A DNA stretch of 59,245 bases, taken from Myxococcales bacterium. Lineage in GTDB: Bacteria; Myxococcota_A; UBA9042. Shown here piece by piece: positions 32,202 to 42,166 of this stretch. The notes beneath the pieces are model-generated. The model ran no database searches and had not been told where the DNA came from. It saw only the letters and a list, made by a program, of their open reading frames with translations. Location of the stretch: positions 1 to 59,245 of the forward strand of contig SHZD01000008.1 in NCBI GenBank assembly GCA_009692465.1. The letters run 5' to 3'. Positions within the stretch are counted from its first letter, which is position 1. The number at the start of each line of letters is the position of its first letter. The position numbers and the translations under genes were made by a program.

Positions 32202-34952
32202 ATGTCCGATGTCTCCAAGGCTAAGCGTCCAATCTTATTACTGATCGATGCCTCGCACGCGGTATTTCGGGCCTTTTTTGCAGTCCGCGGCTTGAGTTCG
32301 CCTTCGGGTATGCCGACCGGCGCGATTTTCGGCTTCGTGTCGATGTTGCAAAAGCTGATCCGGGAGCGGACTCCGGCGCGGATTGGCGTTTGCTTTGACA
32401 CGTCCGCACCGACCCACCGGCACCTAATCGATCCACAGTACAAGGCCAATCGACCCGAAATGCCGGTCGACCTGCAAGCGCAGTGGCCCGTTTGCCAGCA
32501 AGTCGCCGCCCAGATGGGGTTGCCGGTTCTCAAGCTCGATGGCCTTGAGGCCGACGATATCATGGCCACATTGGCGGTGCAGGGCCGGGCACAAGGTTAT
32601 GAAGTTATTATTGTTTCCGGCGACAAGGACCTGATGCAGATGGTCGATGATGGCGATGGCGACCGGCCGCCGATTCGCCAGCTCGACGATGGCAAGGACA
32701 AGCTCTACGACTGGGGCGCAGTACAGGAGAAATGGGGCGTGCCGCCGTCGCAAGTGCGTGATTTGCTGGCGATCATGGGTGACGCTGTCGATAACGTCCC
32801 CGGCGTAAAGGGCATAGGCGAAAAGGGCGCCGCCAAGCTTCTGCAAGCATGGGGTTCGCTCAGCGGCATCTACTCCAATCTGGAGTCAGTGGAACCTATT
32901 AGAATTAAAGAGTTATTGCGAACTGACCGCGACCAAGCCCTGCGTGCTCACGAACTGGTTGGGTTGCTTGAAGATGCCGTAGTGCCGTGGTCGGTGGATA
33001 GCCTGCAAATTTCCGCGATCAATCGAGCAGAACTGGCTAAAACATTTGCAGATTTGGGATTCAAACGCCTGACTGCTGAATTCAGTCAAGTCGACAACAG
33101 CACGGTGACAGCGCAGCCAACTGCCGCCGTCCGCGTCATTTCGGATGGTCAGGCGTTGCGCCAAGTTGTTTCGGCAATCGAAGCGGTGGGTTACGTGTCG
33201 CTTGTTGCCTGCACCGACCGGCTGGATGCGGACCGCACTCGGCCTTTGTATGCCAAGGTAGTTGGTCTGGCCTTGGCATGGGGCCACGACGAGTGCTGCT
33301 GGCTGGCCTTGGGCCGCGCCGATTCGACACTGGAAGCCAACAACCTGCCAATTAGCGAATTCGTCTCGATTTTTGGCCCGCTGGCCGCCAATCCTGCCAT
33401 CGCTAAGTTTGGATGTGCCCTTAAGTTTGAAGTCTTGGCGCTAAACCACCTCGGCATTGCGTTGCACGGCATAGCTGGCGATGCGATGCTCGCTTCGTAT
33501 GTGGACGACGTCGAGAAGCATGCGCATTTGTTGCGTAATATCGCTTTTCAAATCCTGGGCGAGCAGTTGGCACCCGACGAAGACGTGATTGGCAAGGGCA
33601 AAACTCAGACTGGTTGGGACAGCGCGGAACTGCAAAGCGTGGCTCAACTCCAGTGCCGCAAAGCCATTTTGGCTCTTCGCCTGTGCCGTTGGTACCCGGC
33701 CCAGCTCCACGAGGTGGACGCGCTCAGCGTGTACCGCTCGATCGAGTTGCCCTTGGTGTCGGTACTGGCCCGAATGGAAGCCGCTGGCATTTTCTTGGAC
33801 TCGGCGGAGTTGGCCAAGCAATCTCAATGGCTAGGTGATACCGCTGCCGAAGCTGAAGCCGCGATCTGGCAAGATGCTGGGCGCAAGTTCAACGTGGGCT
33901 CGCCGCTCCAATTGGGCGAAGTGCTGTTCGATGAACTGAAACTTCCAGCCAAAAAGCGCACCCAAACGGGCTATTCGACCGACCAAAGCGTGCTCGAAAC
34001 GCTTGGCGAAACTCACGATATTGCCAATAAGGTGTTGCGCTGGCGGCAGTTGACTAAGCTCAAGTCGACCTACGCAGACCAACTGCCCTTGATGGTATTG
34101 CCGCGCACTGGTCGAATTCACACTTGGTTTGGTCAAGCAGTGGCGGCGACCGGTCGTCTGTCCTCGACCGACCCTAATTTGCAGAATATTCCGGTGCGTA
34201 CGCCGGAGGGCAGGGCGATCCGTCGGGCTTTTATCGCCCCATCTGGACGCATGTTGCTCAGTGCGGATTACAGCCAGATTGAACTGCGCCTGATGGCCCA
34301 TCTGGCCGACGATCCTGGGTTACAGCAAGCTTTTCGGCAGGGTTTGGATATCCACCGCGAGACCGCGGCGCGCATGTTCAACTTATTGCCGCCGCTAGTG
34401 TCGGCGGACCAGCGCAGCGCGGCCAAGACCATTAATTTTGGCATCTTATACGGCATGGGGCCGCAAAGACTGTCCCGGGAGATCAACGTGTCGCTCAAGG
34501 AGGCAAAGGCCTTTATTGAGCGCTATTTTGAACGCTTTCCGTCAGTTCATCGCTGGATCGAGGTGACACTGGAGGCGGCGCGCCAATCGGGCGAGGTGCG
34601 CACGTTGTGGGGTCGTCGACGGCCGATCGCTGGCCTGACGAGTCAGGGTCCGGCCGATCGCGCGGCGGCTGAACGGATCGCCGTCAATACGCCAGTCCAA
34701 GGCAGCGCGGCGGACCTGATTAAGTTGGCTATGTTACAGGTTGATCGGCAATTGTCTGGCACTTCGGCGCGCATGTTGTTGCAGGTTCACGATGAACTGG
34801 TCATCGAAGTTGCTGAGCAAGACGCACCAGCGATTGCCGAGCTTGTGCGCGAAACGATGCAGAATTGCGATGTATTGCCGGACGGCTCGCGTCTCAAAGT
34901 TCCGCTGCAAGTCGATGCGCGCTGGGCCGCTTCGTGGGCAGACGCGCACTGA
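32202..34952 (+). CDS. polA: DNA polymerase I
   Basis: This 916-aa protein has three parts. The 5'-nuclease (1-300) carries DASHAVFRAFFA, GLEADDIMATLA, SGDKDLMQMV and GDAVDNVPGVKGIGEKGA. The 3'-5' exonuclease-like domain (about 315-510) lacks the usual acidic residues: the FDTET motif is replaced by LVACTD and LKYD by LKFE. The polymerase domain (510-916) is intact: motif A LLSADYSQIELR, motif B KTINFGILYGMG, motif C LLQVHDELVIE. It repairs DNA and processes Okazaki fragments, probably without proofreading. The start is MSDVSKAK, twelve bases after the lipoprotein stop. Confidence 0.94.
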   Translation: MSDVSKAKRPILLLIDASHAVFRAFFAVRGLSSPSGMPTGAIFGFVSMLQKLIRERTPARIGVCFDTSAPTHRHLIDPQYKANRPEMPVDLQAQWPVCQQVAAQMGLPVLKLDGLEADDIMATLAVQGRAQGYEVIIVSGDKDLMQMVDDGDGDRPPIRQLDDGKDKLYDWGAVQEKWGVPPSQVRDLLAIMGDAVDNVPGVKGIGEKGAAKLLQAWGSLSGIYSNLESVEPIRIKELLRTDRDQALRAHELVGLLEDAVVPWSVDSLQISAINRAELAKTFADLGFKRLTAEFSQVDNSTVTAQPTAAVRVISDGQALRQVVSAIEAVGYVSLVACTDRLDADRTRPLYAKVVGLALAWGHDECCWLALGRADSTLEANNLPISEFVSIFGPLAANPAIAKFGCALKFEVLALNHLGIALHGIAGDAMLASYVDDVEKHAHLLRNIAFQILGEQLAPDEDVIGKGKTQTGWDSAELQSVAQLQCRKAILALRLCRWYPAQLHEVDALSVYRSIELPLVSVLARMEAAGIFLDSAELAKQSQWLGDTAAEAEAAIWQDAGRKFNVGSPLQLGEVLFDELKLPAKKRTQTGYSTDQSVLETLGETHDIANKVLRWRQLTKLKSTYADQLPLMVLPRTGRIHTWFGQAVAATGRLSSTDPNLQNIPVRTPEGRAIRRAFIAPSGRMLLSADYSQIELRLMAHLADDPGLQQAFRQGLDIHRETAARMFNLLPPLVSADQRSAAKTINFGILYGMGPQRLSREINVSLKEAKAFIERYFERFPSVHRWIEVTLEAARQSGEVRTLWGRRRPIAGLTSQGPADRAAAERIAVNTPVQGSAADLIKLAMLQVDRQLSGTSARMLLQVHDELVIEVAEQDAPAIAELVRETMQNCDVLPDGSRLKVPLQVDARWAASWADAH

Positions 34953-35009
34953 ACTCGTCACTGACCATTGGTTCGCTCAGAGATGCCCCGAACAGGCACC
35001 GCGCATCGG

Positions 35010-35540
35010 CTAGCGAGCCAATTCGCGCTCAAGCGCGGCCAGCGGTTCCAGCAGCTCGCGGTGCAAATCCTGCGGCTCTAACAGCGTAATTTCACCAAGT
35101 TTTTGCGAATCCGCCCCAAACGCATCCATGACCGCGCGCCGCCAGCCAGCCAGTGCTTGGCGCAATCCGACCTCGACGCCAATCCGCCCGGGCAGCATCA
35201 TAGCAAAATCATGGGCTTGCAGGTTTGACAGCGTGGCGAACACGAACTGACAGGTCTCCTCAAACCGCGCCGCTGTGAACTCATTGCGCTTGCCCAAACC
35301 GACGAGCAAAATGCGTTCGAACGGCAACCGCAACAGCACTGGGGTCAGGGTGGCTTCCAAATAGTGGGCGTCAACAAACTCGGTTGCCAGCAGCCGCGAC
35401 AACTGGCCGTTGAGCCGCCAATCCACCAACCCCGTCAATCCGCGCAACGGTCGATCTTCGGCAAAACAAGTCAGCACTAAGCAAGCGCCGCTCAACTCAT
35501 CAAGCGCCTCCAGTTTCGGCAGGGCAAGTCGGAATTTCAC
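35010..35540 (-). CDS. Stand-alone M17-peptidase N-terminal domain
   Basis: This 176-aa protein corresponds to the N-terminal (macro-like) domain of leucyl aminopeptidase (family M17): LVLTCFAEDRPLRGLTGLVDWRLNGQLSRLL at 21-51 and RILLVGLGKRNEFTAARFEE at about 75-95, as in that domain. The catalytic C-terminal domain with its two metal sites is absent. The GTG start overlaps the nusB stop by four bases, so it is translated with nusB. Function is unknown; it may bind nucleotides or regulate. Confidence 0.8.
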   Translation of the reverse strand: MKFRLALPKLEALDELSGACLVLTCFAEDRPLRGLTGLVDWRLNGQLSRLLATEFVDAHYLEATLTPVLLRLPFERILLVGLGKRNEFTAARFEETCQFVFATLSNLQAHDFAMMLPGRIGVEVGLRQALAGWRRAVMDAFGADSQKLGEITLLEPQDLHRELLEPLAALERELAR

Positions 35541-36124
35541 GGCTGCTTGGCGGTGGATTGGTCGTCAGGTGCCTTGATTGCGCTTGGCTTGACCGCAGTT
35601 GCTGCGCTTTTGGCCGCGGCCCCAGACTTCTTGCGCTTGTCGTATTTGCCCTGCAACCGCGCGGTTTTGTTTCGCTCACCCATGGCATCAGCTGGCTGAA
35701 CGCCGCGGCCGGTGGCCAACCTATCGAGAACCCCGTTGACAAAGGCGCTACTGTCCTCGTTTCCATATTTCTTAGCGATCTCAACCGCTTCGTTGATCGC
35801 GACGTTGCGAGGGACTTGATCGCCCATATGCAACAGCTCAAAAGCGGCCAAACGCAAGATATTTCGGTCGACTGCGCTCATGCGCTCCATCTTCCAGTGT
35901 TGAGCCGTCGCCGATAGCCGTTGGTCAATGGCCTGCCGATTGTCGACGACGCCACGCACGAGTTCGCCGCAATGGTCCCGCAACAGCTGAAATCCATCCG
36001 GTTTTTCGCCAGCGAACTTGGCCCAGTAGTCTTCGATGGCAAACGCGACATCTGCCGCTGACCAGTCGAGACCGTACAAGATTTGCAGCGCGGATTCGCG
36101 AGCGCGGCGGCGGCTGTAGGTCAC
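35537..36124 (-). CDS. nusB: Transcription antitermination factor NusB
   Basis: This 195-aa RNA-binding protein works with NusE/S10 in rRNA antitermination. The core runs RRRARESALQILYGLDWS, then AVDRNILRLAAFELLH, PRNVAINEAVEIAKKYG and SSAFVNGVLDRLA. A Lys/Ala-rich tail of about 50 residues after the core is longer than usual. The start is the GTG (VTYSRRR) that overlaps the ribH stop (GTGA), so ribH-nusB-M17N are coupled by two four-base overlaps. Confidence 0.93.
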   Translation of the reverse strand: MTYSRRRARESALQILYGLDWSAADVAFAIEDYWAKFAGEKPDGFQLLRDHCGELVRGVVDNRQAIDQRLSATAQHWKMERMSAVDRNILRLAAFELLHMGDQVPRNVAINEAVEIAKKYGNEDSSAFVNGVLDRLATGRGVQPADAMGERNKTARLQGKYDKRKKSGAAAKSAATAVKPSAIKAPDDQSTAKQP

Positions 36125-36615
36125 GGTTTCTCCCAATGTACGTGCGGAAAGGACCCGAGGGATCGAGCACAAAGCGCCATTTCAACCGCCGCGCGCGCGA
36201 CTTCAGCGCCCTTGTTGTGCTGCAAAGGGTCGGCGCGTTGGTTGGCTTGCTCCAGATCGTTGGTCGTCAGCACGCCAAAAATCACCGGGGTCGCCAGTTC
36301 GTCTTTCAGATTGAGATCCATGATTCCGCGCGCGCATTCGCCAGCGACGAAGTCGAAATGCGGGGTCTCACCGCGAATCACCGCGCCAAGGACAATGACG
36401 GCGCTGCAATGTCGCTGCAGCCTGTTGGCAGCAAAGGGCAATTCAAACGCTCCGGGCACCCGATAGACGACAACTTTGCTGACTCCAAGAGTACGCAACT
36501 CGTCGCGGGCAGCCGCGAGCATCGGCTCGACCACCGGCGCGTTCCAGCGCGTGGCGACGATGGCTATGGACAGTCCAGTGCCATCTAACGTTTGGATATC
36601 AATGCCTTGTCCCAT
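36121..36615 (-). CDS. ribH: 6,7-dimethyl-8-ribityllumazine synthase
   Basis: This 164-aa enzyme makes the last precursor of riboflavin. Recognisable features are IAIVATRWNAPVVEPMLAAA, VPGAFELPFAANRL (phosphate site), VIVLGAVIRGETPHFDFVAGECARGI, and PVIFGVLTTNDLEQANQRA. The conserved His (in TPHFD) is present. First gene of the ribH-nusB pair common in proteobacteria. The 148 bp upstream hold no obvious FMN riboswitch. Confidence 0.96.
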   Translation of the reverse strand: MGQGIDIQTLDGTGLSIAIVATRWNAPVVEPMLAAARDELRTLGVSKVVVYRVPGAFELPFAANRLQRHCSAVIVLGAVIRGETPHFDFVAGECARGIMDLNLKDELATPVIFGVLTTNDLEQANQRADPLQHNKGAEVARAAVEMALCARSLGSFPHVHWEKP

Positions 36616-36763
36616 TTGGGCGTTCCCGTCTCAGCTGTGGCGCTGCTGCAGTGGCTGGTCAACTTCAGTCAACGTCGTCGCGGTCAGCCAGCCGCATCAG
36701 TGCGAGCCTGTCCCGGCCAGCCCTACGAACGGGCCCGGCAAAAACAGGACTAGTATTAGATTC

Positions 36764-38491
36764 TTAGGGCCAAATCTCGATCTGGCCCGCTTCGTTTTTG
36801 ATGGTGGTCAGCGCCGCCGAGCCTGCAGTGCAGCAGTTGTTGTCTTGATCCAAGTACGGCCCCGCGGCGCCAATGCCTTTGAAACGCAACACCGTCTTGC
36901 CGCCACCTTCGTCGATGTCCTCAAAGATGCCTTCGCCGACGACCGTCATTTGCTTGTATTTGGCGTTCGCCGTTCCGGCCAAGAACAACCAAAATCGATC
37001 GCCTTTGGCGCGGCCGCGCATGACGCCGGTCAGGCTGAATTCGGCCCCGGAGTTCGCGTCTTTGGCGGTGCAGGACAACCAAGGGCCGTCAATGACCAAC
37101 ACCGGGCAACTAAACGTTGCGTGGCCTGCGGTCAGTTGCTCAGCAGGTATCTTGGTTTGCTCATAAGAAGTCGCGTAGTTAACCTTGTCGCATGGATCGA
37201 TGGGCGGGGTGCAGAACGGCGGCTCCATTTTGACATGAATCGTCATCGCTGCTTTCGATGGCGCCTTGCCAGCCCAAAATGCCGCGGACTTGCCCATGAG
37301 TAACCATTTGCTTTTAAATGCTTTATCCATCGGCGTCAGCAGCGGTTGCCCGGCAGCTGCCATGGAGGCTTCCAACGTCGCTCCACCCGCTAGGCCAGTA
37401 ACCAGCGCCGCAACGGCCGCGGTGGCCTCCAGTCCAGTAACGCGCCCACCAAAGCCAATGAGCGCGCGACCTGCAGCGGAATTGAGCCCTTCGCCTAGCG
37501 TGCTCTTGTCGGTAAAGTAGTCAATTGCCAACGAATTTGAGCCGGCCAGCACCACCAAACTCGGACCGCCCAGCGGAGGCGCAGTCAGCAAGGTCCCCAG
37601 TGATTTGCCGTACAGCAGCGAGTCGCCAAAAATGCCCCGCGAAAACGCCATCCCCAGCGGCTTCTCTGGCTTATCGGTGAACTTTTCTTGCACGCCTGCG
37701 CCCAAGAGAACCAGAGCGTCGACCCCGGTCAACGTCGGCAACACAGCGGTTACGTCACTTGTGCGGGCAAAATCAATCAGTTCGACTGAATCGTACAGCC
37801 CCGAGTTCTTGGCGGCGTCAACGATTGGTGCGGCGCTTAGGCCAACCTGGGGTCCAAACGCATTGAGGACCACAAATCGCCTAACTTTGGTTTTAATTTT
37901 GGCTAATTGTGCCTTCGCTTCCTCGGAATCAATTTTGTGTCCCTGACTAAGCGGCGCCAGTACCGTCGGATCTTTGTCCGGTGCATGAAACTTGAGTTGT
38001 TTGCGCAACACCGGCAAGCCGACGCCAATGCGCGTGACCTCTTTGCCCGCGGAATCGACGATTTGCGCGCCGGTTGCCGTGTAAGTTGCTGTCCCCGCTG
38101 AGCATGTCTTGCCGTCGGGCTTACACAGGCCCCACACTACGCCGACTTCAGTTCTGGCGGCGCCATCGGCACCAAATTCAGCCCACACCAGACGATTCAG
38201 CTCAGCGTCTTGGACGAATCCTGCTGCCGCAAATGGCTTGGTTTCGCCAGCGGAAATCTTGGAAAGCTCTGCGTTTTTACCCAGTTCTGCTTCCCAACAC
38301 ACCGTAATCTTGGCTTCACACTTTTGGGGCATCGACTCTTGCGCGGTACGCAATGACGTTGGACCAGCGGCCACAGCTGTAGCGTCTTTGGCCGGCTCGC
38401 TCGCACAACCCCACCCGCTCATCGCGGCCAAGGCCAGCCCACAAAGCGTCAACAGTTGCACTTGAACTGCGCTGCGCCGACCATGCCACAT
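36764..38491 (-). CDS. Lipoprotein of unknown function
   Basis: The product is about 575 aa from MWHGRRSA. The signal peptide ends in the lipobox SGWGC (nine further residues are possible from an upstream ATG). The middle part (about 225-400) is Ala/Leu/Gly-rich with VVLNAFGPQVG, LTGVDALVLLGAGVQ and GPSLVVLAGSNSLAIDYF, which reads as a caspase-like or Rossmann-like alpha/beta fold, but no catalytic pair can be assigned. The C-terminal 130 residues look like a beta-sandwich with several cysteines (FCTPPIDPCDK, FSCPV, SCTAK, NNCCTAG). Family not recognised. Confidence 0.65.
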   Translation of the reverse strand: MWHGRRSAVQVQLLTLCGLALAAMSGWGCASEPAKDATAVAAGPTSLRTAQESMPQKCEAKITVCWEAELGKNAELSKISAGETKPFAAAGFVQDAELNRLVWAEFGADGAARTEVGVVWGLCKPDGKTCSAGTATYTATGAQIVDSAGKEVTRIGVGLPVLRKQLKFHAPDKDPTVLAPLSQGHKIDSEEAKAQLAKIKTKVRRFVVLNAFGPQVGLSAAPIVDAAKNSGLYDSVELIDFARTSDVTAVLPTLTGVDALVLLGAGVQEKFTDKPEKPLGMAFSRGIFGDSLLYGKSLGTLLTAPPLGGPSLVVLAGSNSLAIDYFTDKSTLGEGLNSAAGRALIGFGGRVTGLEATAAVAALVTGLAGGATLEASMAAAGQPLLTPMDKAFKSKWLLMGKSAAFWAGKAPSKAAMTIHVKMEPPFCTPPIDPCDKVNYATSYEQTKIPAEQLTAGHATFSCPVLVIDGPWLSCTAKDANSGAEFSLTGVMRGRAKGDRFWLFLAGTANAKYKQMTVVGEGIFEDIDEGGGKTVLRFKGIGAAGPYLDQDNNCCTAGSAALTTIKNEAGQIEIWP

Positions 38492-38687
38492 TGCGATTTC
38501 ATTGTATTGTGCCGTCATTGTCGCCCTTGATCTGGCAAGATGCCGCGCCCAGCGGCGCGCGCAGTGTAGGCGTTAGTGCTCAATGCGGCAAGACCATCAA
38601 TGGCATCGCATCCGTGCGCCATGCATATGATCGTTGAATTTGCAGGCCTAAGGCCGATGCGGGGAAGCGGGCCGATCGGGTCTGGGC

Positions 38688-41123
38688 CTATGAATCAGGT
38701 GCCCAGCCCTTGCTGACCTTGCCGCTTTCGTACACCCAAAGTCGCTGGTCAGCGGCAAACGGGCCCGCATAGGTCTTGACGCCGCCACCAATGTAGCGCA
38801 CTTCGACGGCATCAATGGTTGTCCCGGCGCCCAGACCAAAGTGGCAGGTCGGGCTATCTTGGCCGCCTTGGCCGCCGCCGCCATGCACGTAGCGCACCAA
38901 CGACTTGCCGCCAGCCGTGATCTTGACGGTTGCACCAATGCCCATCCGGTTCGACTTGCCATCGCCAACTACGCGAACTTGCAAGAAGTGTCCCTTTTTT
39001 GTCGGCGGCAACTGATTGCGCAACAACTCGCCTTGGGCGATCAACTCCAAGTCGCCATCGTTGTCCAGATCTGCAACGCCCAAATGCCAGCCGCCGCGCG
39101 ACGTGATGCCAGCGTGCAGGCGGTCGATGGCAAAAGTGCCGTCGCCATTGCCCCAGTAGAAATCGGTCGGGCGGCCTTCATACACGGCCGAAATTGCCAA
39201 ATCGAGGTCGCCATCTTGGTCAAAATCGCCCAACACGGGCACCGAGTGGGTCTCTTGATACCGCAGTCCCGCGTTGCCCTCCGGCACATCGAACGAACCC
39301 TGAATATCTTGCCATTGACCCGGTTTGTCCTGAATCAACACTTGAGTTTTGTTAGAGAAATTGAAAAACCGCGGATGTGCCAAATTGGCCACCACCGCGT
39401 CGAGCATTCCGTCGCCGTTTAGGTCGCCAAACGCTGCGCCAATGCTGTGGCCGTAGTAACTCTGACCATTCCACTGGGTCTTGACGCCGGCTAGGCCATT
39501 GGCTTTGCCGACCTCGCTAAACTTCCCGCTATCGTTGCGGAAATACAGGTTTTCCTTCAGGACATAATTATTGACAAACACGTCGACATCGCCGTCCTGA
39601 TCTGCGTCCACCGGTACCACACCGCGGCTGGGGGTCTTGTAGCCCTTGAAGTCGGGAAAGCCTTGTTTGCCTACCCAGCTGGTAAATTTGCCGCCGCCGT
39701 CGTTGTGAAACGCGGTGTCTTGGTACGGCGTGTAGTCGTCCCAGCACTGAAACCGCGATACGTACAGGTCGAGCAAGCCGTCGCCGTCCAAGTCGGCCCA
39801 GCCTGCACCGGCGCTTGGCGCGTGTTTGCCCTTGGCCTTGCAATCGTTGTAGTCCTGCGTGCCGTCGATCCCGGACCCGGCAGTGACATCGGCAAACTTG
39901 CCCTTGCAATCGCCCTTCCACAGCTTGTCTTGGTCGGTATAATTTTCGATAAACGTAAACAAATCAGGGCATCCGTCATTGTCGTAATCGCCCCAAACGC
40001 CCCCAGAGATGGCGCCAGCAATACCGGAGCCGGCGGTGGCGTCGACCAATTTGCCGCCATCGTTGCGCCAAAGCTGCGGGCCAGGCATGAACAAGTCGTC
40101 GTCACCGTCGTTATCAAAATCAGCGAAACTATGGCGATTACTCGGCTTGATGGGCTCGCCTTTGTCGTTGGCTGGTGTCGCCATTGGCGCGAAAACTAGA
40201 TCTGCGGCAGTGGGCGCCGGCAGTTCCTCCACCCACAAGCGCACCATGTAGTCGGTCGGATGCGACGAGGACAGCCCATTCCAGTTGAAGTAGGCATTGT
40301 TCTGGATGGTAAAGTTCTTGACGGTCGGCAGGTTCCACGCCGAGTGACAGCGACCAAACGCCTCGCAGCATTTTTGCGGATCAGTGCAGGCGGCATCGAT
40401 ACTGCCGTCCATGGCGAAAGCAGGTGAATTCACCGCTGTCCGCAGGTGTGCCACGTAGACCAGTTGCGGCTGGGCGATCAGCATCGGTTCAGGCAGAGCG
40501 TAGTCCAGCCAGCCCTGACCGTTCATACTGACCGCCGGATCCGTGGCGCGATCGACTCCGCAACGCGAACCCTGCCAAAAAGCCTGAAACTGCCAGAAAT
40601 CGAAGCCGTTATTGCTAAAATCCGGGTACAGGCCGGCGAGTAACTCGGCTGTCGGCGCTGGAGTCTCAGCCCAGCGGATCGAAAATCCCCAGATGCGCAC
40701 CGGTTTCTCAATGTCAAAGCGCACGGCCTCCCACAATTGTTGGTCCACCAGTTTCTTGCCGACCACGGTGGTGATCTGCTCAAGCAGCGTCTTGGCGGAT
40801 TTGTTGTCGTCCCACTTGATGGACTGCAAGCCCTTGGGGATCCAACCGACCCCGGTATTGCAACCAGTGGCTGCGGGTAAAGTCGGCTTGGGCCCGAAAT
40901 CCGTAGCCAATGGGGCATCTTCGGTTGCAGCTGTCTGATCTGGTGAACTGTCTGGAACTGGTGCAGTATCGCCGAGCTCAACCGTTGATTGATCGCTCGC
41001 TTTGACGTCTGCAGGTCCAGAAGCAACCGGCGCTGGCGTAGGCTCACTGCCACAGCCAGCTATACCGCTACCGATTGCGGCAGCAGGCCCCAGAAATGCG
41101 GCTAAAAACCTTGCTCTTTTCAT
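38688..41123 (-). CDS. FG-GAP/VCBS repeat lipoprotein with ASPIC/UnbV domain
   Basis: This 811-aa lipoprotein (lipobox IAGC) has a Pro/Ala/Asp linker and an N-terminal beta-rich region (about 85-330). It then has at least seven FG-GAP/VCBS calcium-binding loops: DFDNDGDDD, DYDNDGCPD, DLDGDGLLD, DADQDGDVD, DLNGDGMLD, DFDQDGDLD and DLDNDGDLE. These form a beta-propeller. The last about 100 residues are an ASPIC/UnbV domain (GIGATVKITAGGKSLVRYVHGGGG, HFGLGAGTTIDAVEVRY). It is probably exposed at the cell surface for adhesion or ligand binding. A family common in Myxococcota. Confidence 0.88.
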   Translation of the reverse strand: MKRARFLAAFLGPAAAIGSGIAGCGSEPTPAPVASGPADVKASDQSTVELGDTAPVPDSSPDQTAATEDAPLATDFGPKPTLPAATGCNTGVGWIPKGLQSIKWDDNKSAKTLLEQITTVVGKKLVDQQLWEAVRFDIEKPVRIWGFSIRWAETPAPTAELLAGLYPDFSNNGFDFWQFQAFWQGSRCGVDRATDPAVSMNGQGWLDYALPEPMLIAQPQLVYVAHLRTAVNSPAFAMDGSIDAACTDPQKCCEAFGRCHSAWNLPTVKNFTIQNNAYFNWNGLSSSHPTDYMVRLWVEELPAPTAADLVFAPMATPANDKGEPIKPSNRHSFADFDNDGDDDLFMPGPQLWRNDGGKLVDATAGSGIAGAISGGVWGDYDNDGCPDLFTFIENYTDQDKLWKGDCKGKFADVTAGSGIDGTQDYNDCKAKGKHAPSAGAGWADLDGDGLLDLYVSRFQCWDDYTPYQDTAFHNDGGGKFTSWVGKQGFPDFKGYKTPSRGVVPVDADQDGDVDVFVNNYVLKENLYFRNDSGKFSEVGKANGLAGVKTQWNGQSYYGHSIGAAFGDLNGDGMLDAVVANLAHPRFFNFSNKTQVLIQDKPGQWQDIQGSFDVPEGNAGLRYQETHSVPVLGDFDQDGDLDLAISAVYEGRPTDFYWGNGDGTFAIDRLHAGITSRGGWHLGVADLDNDGDLELIAQGELLRNQLPPTKKGHFLQVRVVGDGKSNRMGIGATVKITAGGKSLVRYVHGGGGQGGQDSPTCHFGLGAGTTIDAVEVRYIGGGVKTYAGPFAADQRLWVYESGKVSKGWAPDS

Positions 41124-41194
41124 GGCTTCCTGGAACCGAAAGGCGGTGGACACAGCTTGCGCAGGAGGATACGGTTTTTTCGGCCAAGCGCCTA

Positions 41195-42166
41195 TCACCA
41201 GCGCAACGCAACATGGGCCTGGGCCATCGCCAATCCGTCCATCGTCGCCGCCACGGCATAGTGCAAAACAACGCCCAACCACACGCTGCGGTGCTGCAAG
41301 GCCAACCACCCGAGCACAGTGCCGGCCACAATCGCGCCCAGCGATTCCGCCAAGGGTTTGCCAAAATGTGCGAAAACATAGGGAACTAGCATCCACATGA
41401 TCGCATAGTTGCCAAACTGGCGCTCCAGGCCAAACACAATCCAGCCGCGCCAAAAACACTCACCGCTGACAAAGACCAGCACATACAGGGCCTGATAACC
41501 CAGAAACTGCCATGCATCGATGGTGTTTTGGGCATCCAGCAGCGCACGAGCCAGCGGGTACTTCGCTTGAAAGGCCTCGGTCGCCGAAGCGGCCGCCACC
41601 AAGGGCAGCACAACGAGATACAGCCCAACGTAGATCGGCCACACCCGCAACTCTGAGCCCTTACGCTTCCACCCGAGATCGTGAGCGTTCATGCCAAGTT
41701 TGCGGGCCCACAGCGTTGGGATGCCGAGCCGAAAAACCAGCGCCATCAGCGAAAAATAGGCAAAGCCCCACACCGGCCGCGCCCAACCTGCCGTTGGCAA
41801 ATGCGGTTGCCACCACTGCTCCCAGCGGTCAACCCGACCGAGGTACCAAAATCCGCAGATCGCCACCGCAGTGCCAGCGAGGACGCCCAGCGACTGGGGC
41901 GAAAGTCCATGCAGAATGCGCGGATGGGCGATGCGCAACAGTGCTGCCAGCCCCAGCCAGCCCAATGCGAGATGGACGCCATACCAAGATTCGTCTTCGA
42001 AAACGCCAGCGTACCGCGCAAGCGTCTGCCCAGCCAAAAGCACCGCTGCTGCCATGACCACGGTCAGCTTGGTCGCCGGTACTTGGGGATCTTGCGCGCT
42101 AGTCCGGCCAGACCGCAGGCGCGACCACCAAGGAGAAACCAACGCGGACACGGCCTTAGTCGTCAT
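41195..42166 (-). CDS. CPBP-family intramembrane protease
   Basis: This 323-aa membrane protein has seven or eight helices. The CPBP (CAAX protease and bacteriocin-processing, Rce1-like) signature is in the last third: SGECFWRGWI (glutamate and arginine of motif 1, with Cys in place of the second Glu), VPYVFAHFGKP (motif 2 His) and LHYAVAATMD (motif 3). It cleaves a membrane substrate of unknown identity. It follows the SMC-like gene on the same strand after 57 bp. Confidence 0.82.
   Translation of the reverse strand: MTTKAVSALVSPWWSRLRSGRTSAQDPQVPATKLTVVMAAAVLLAGQTLARYAGVFEDESWYGVHLALGWLGLAALLRIAHPRILHGLSPQSLGVLAGTAVAICGFWYLGRVDRWEQWWQPHLPTAGWARPVWGFAYFSLMALVFRLGIPTLWARKLGMNAHDLGWKRKGSELRVWPIYVGLYLVVLPLVAAASATEAFQAKYPLARALLDAQNTIDAWQFLGYQALYVLVFVSGECFWRGWIVFGLERQFGNYAIMWMLVPYVFAHFGKPLAESLGAIVAGTVLGWLALQHRSVWLGVVLHYAVAATMDGLAMAQAHVALRW

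Noticed and set aside
36616..36763. FMN riboswitch upstream of ribH
   Set aside because: The short upstream region lacks the conserved RFN-element blocks.
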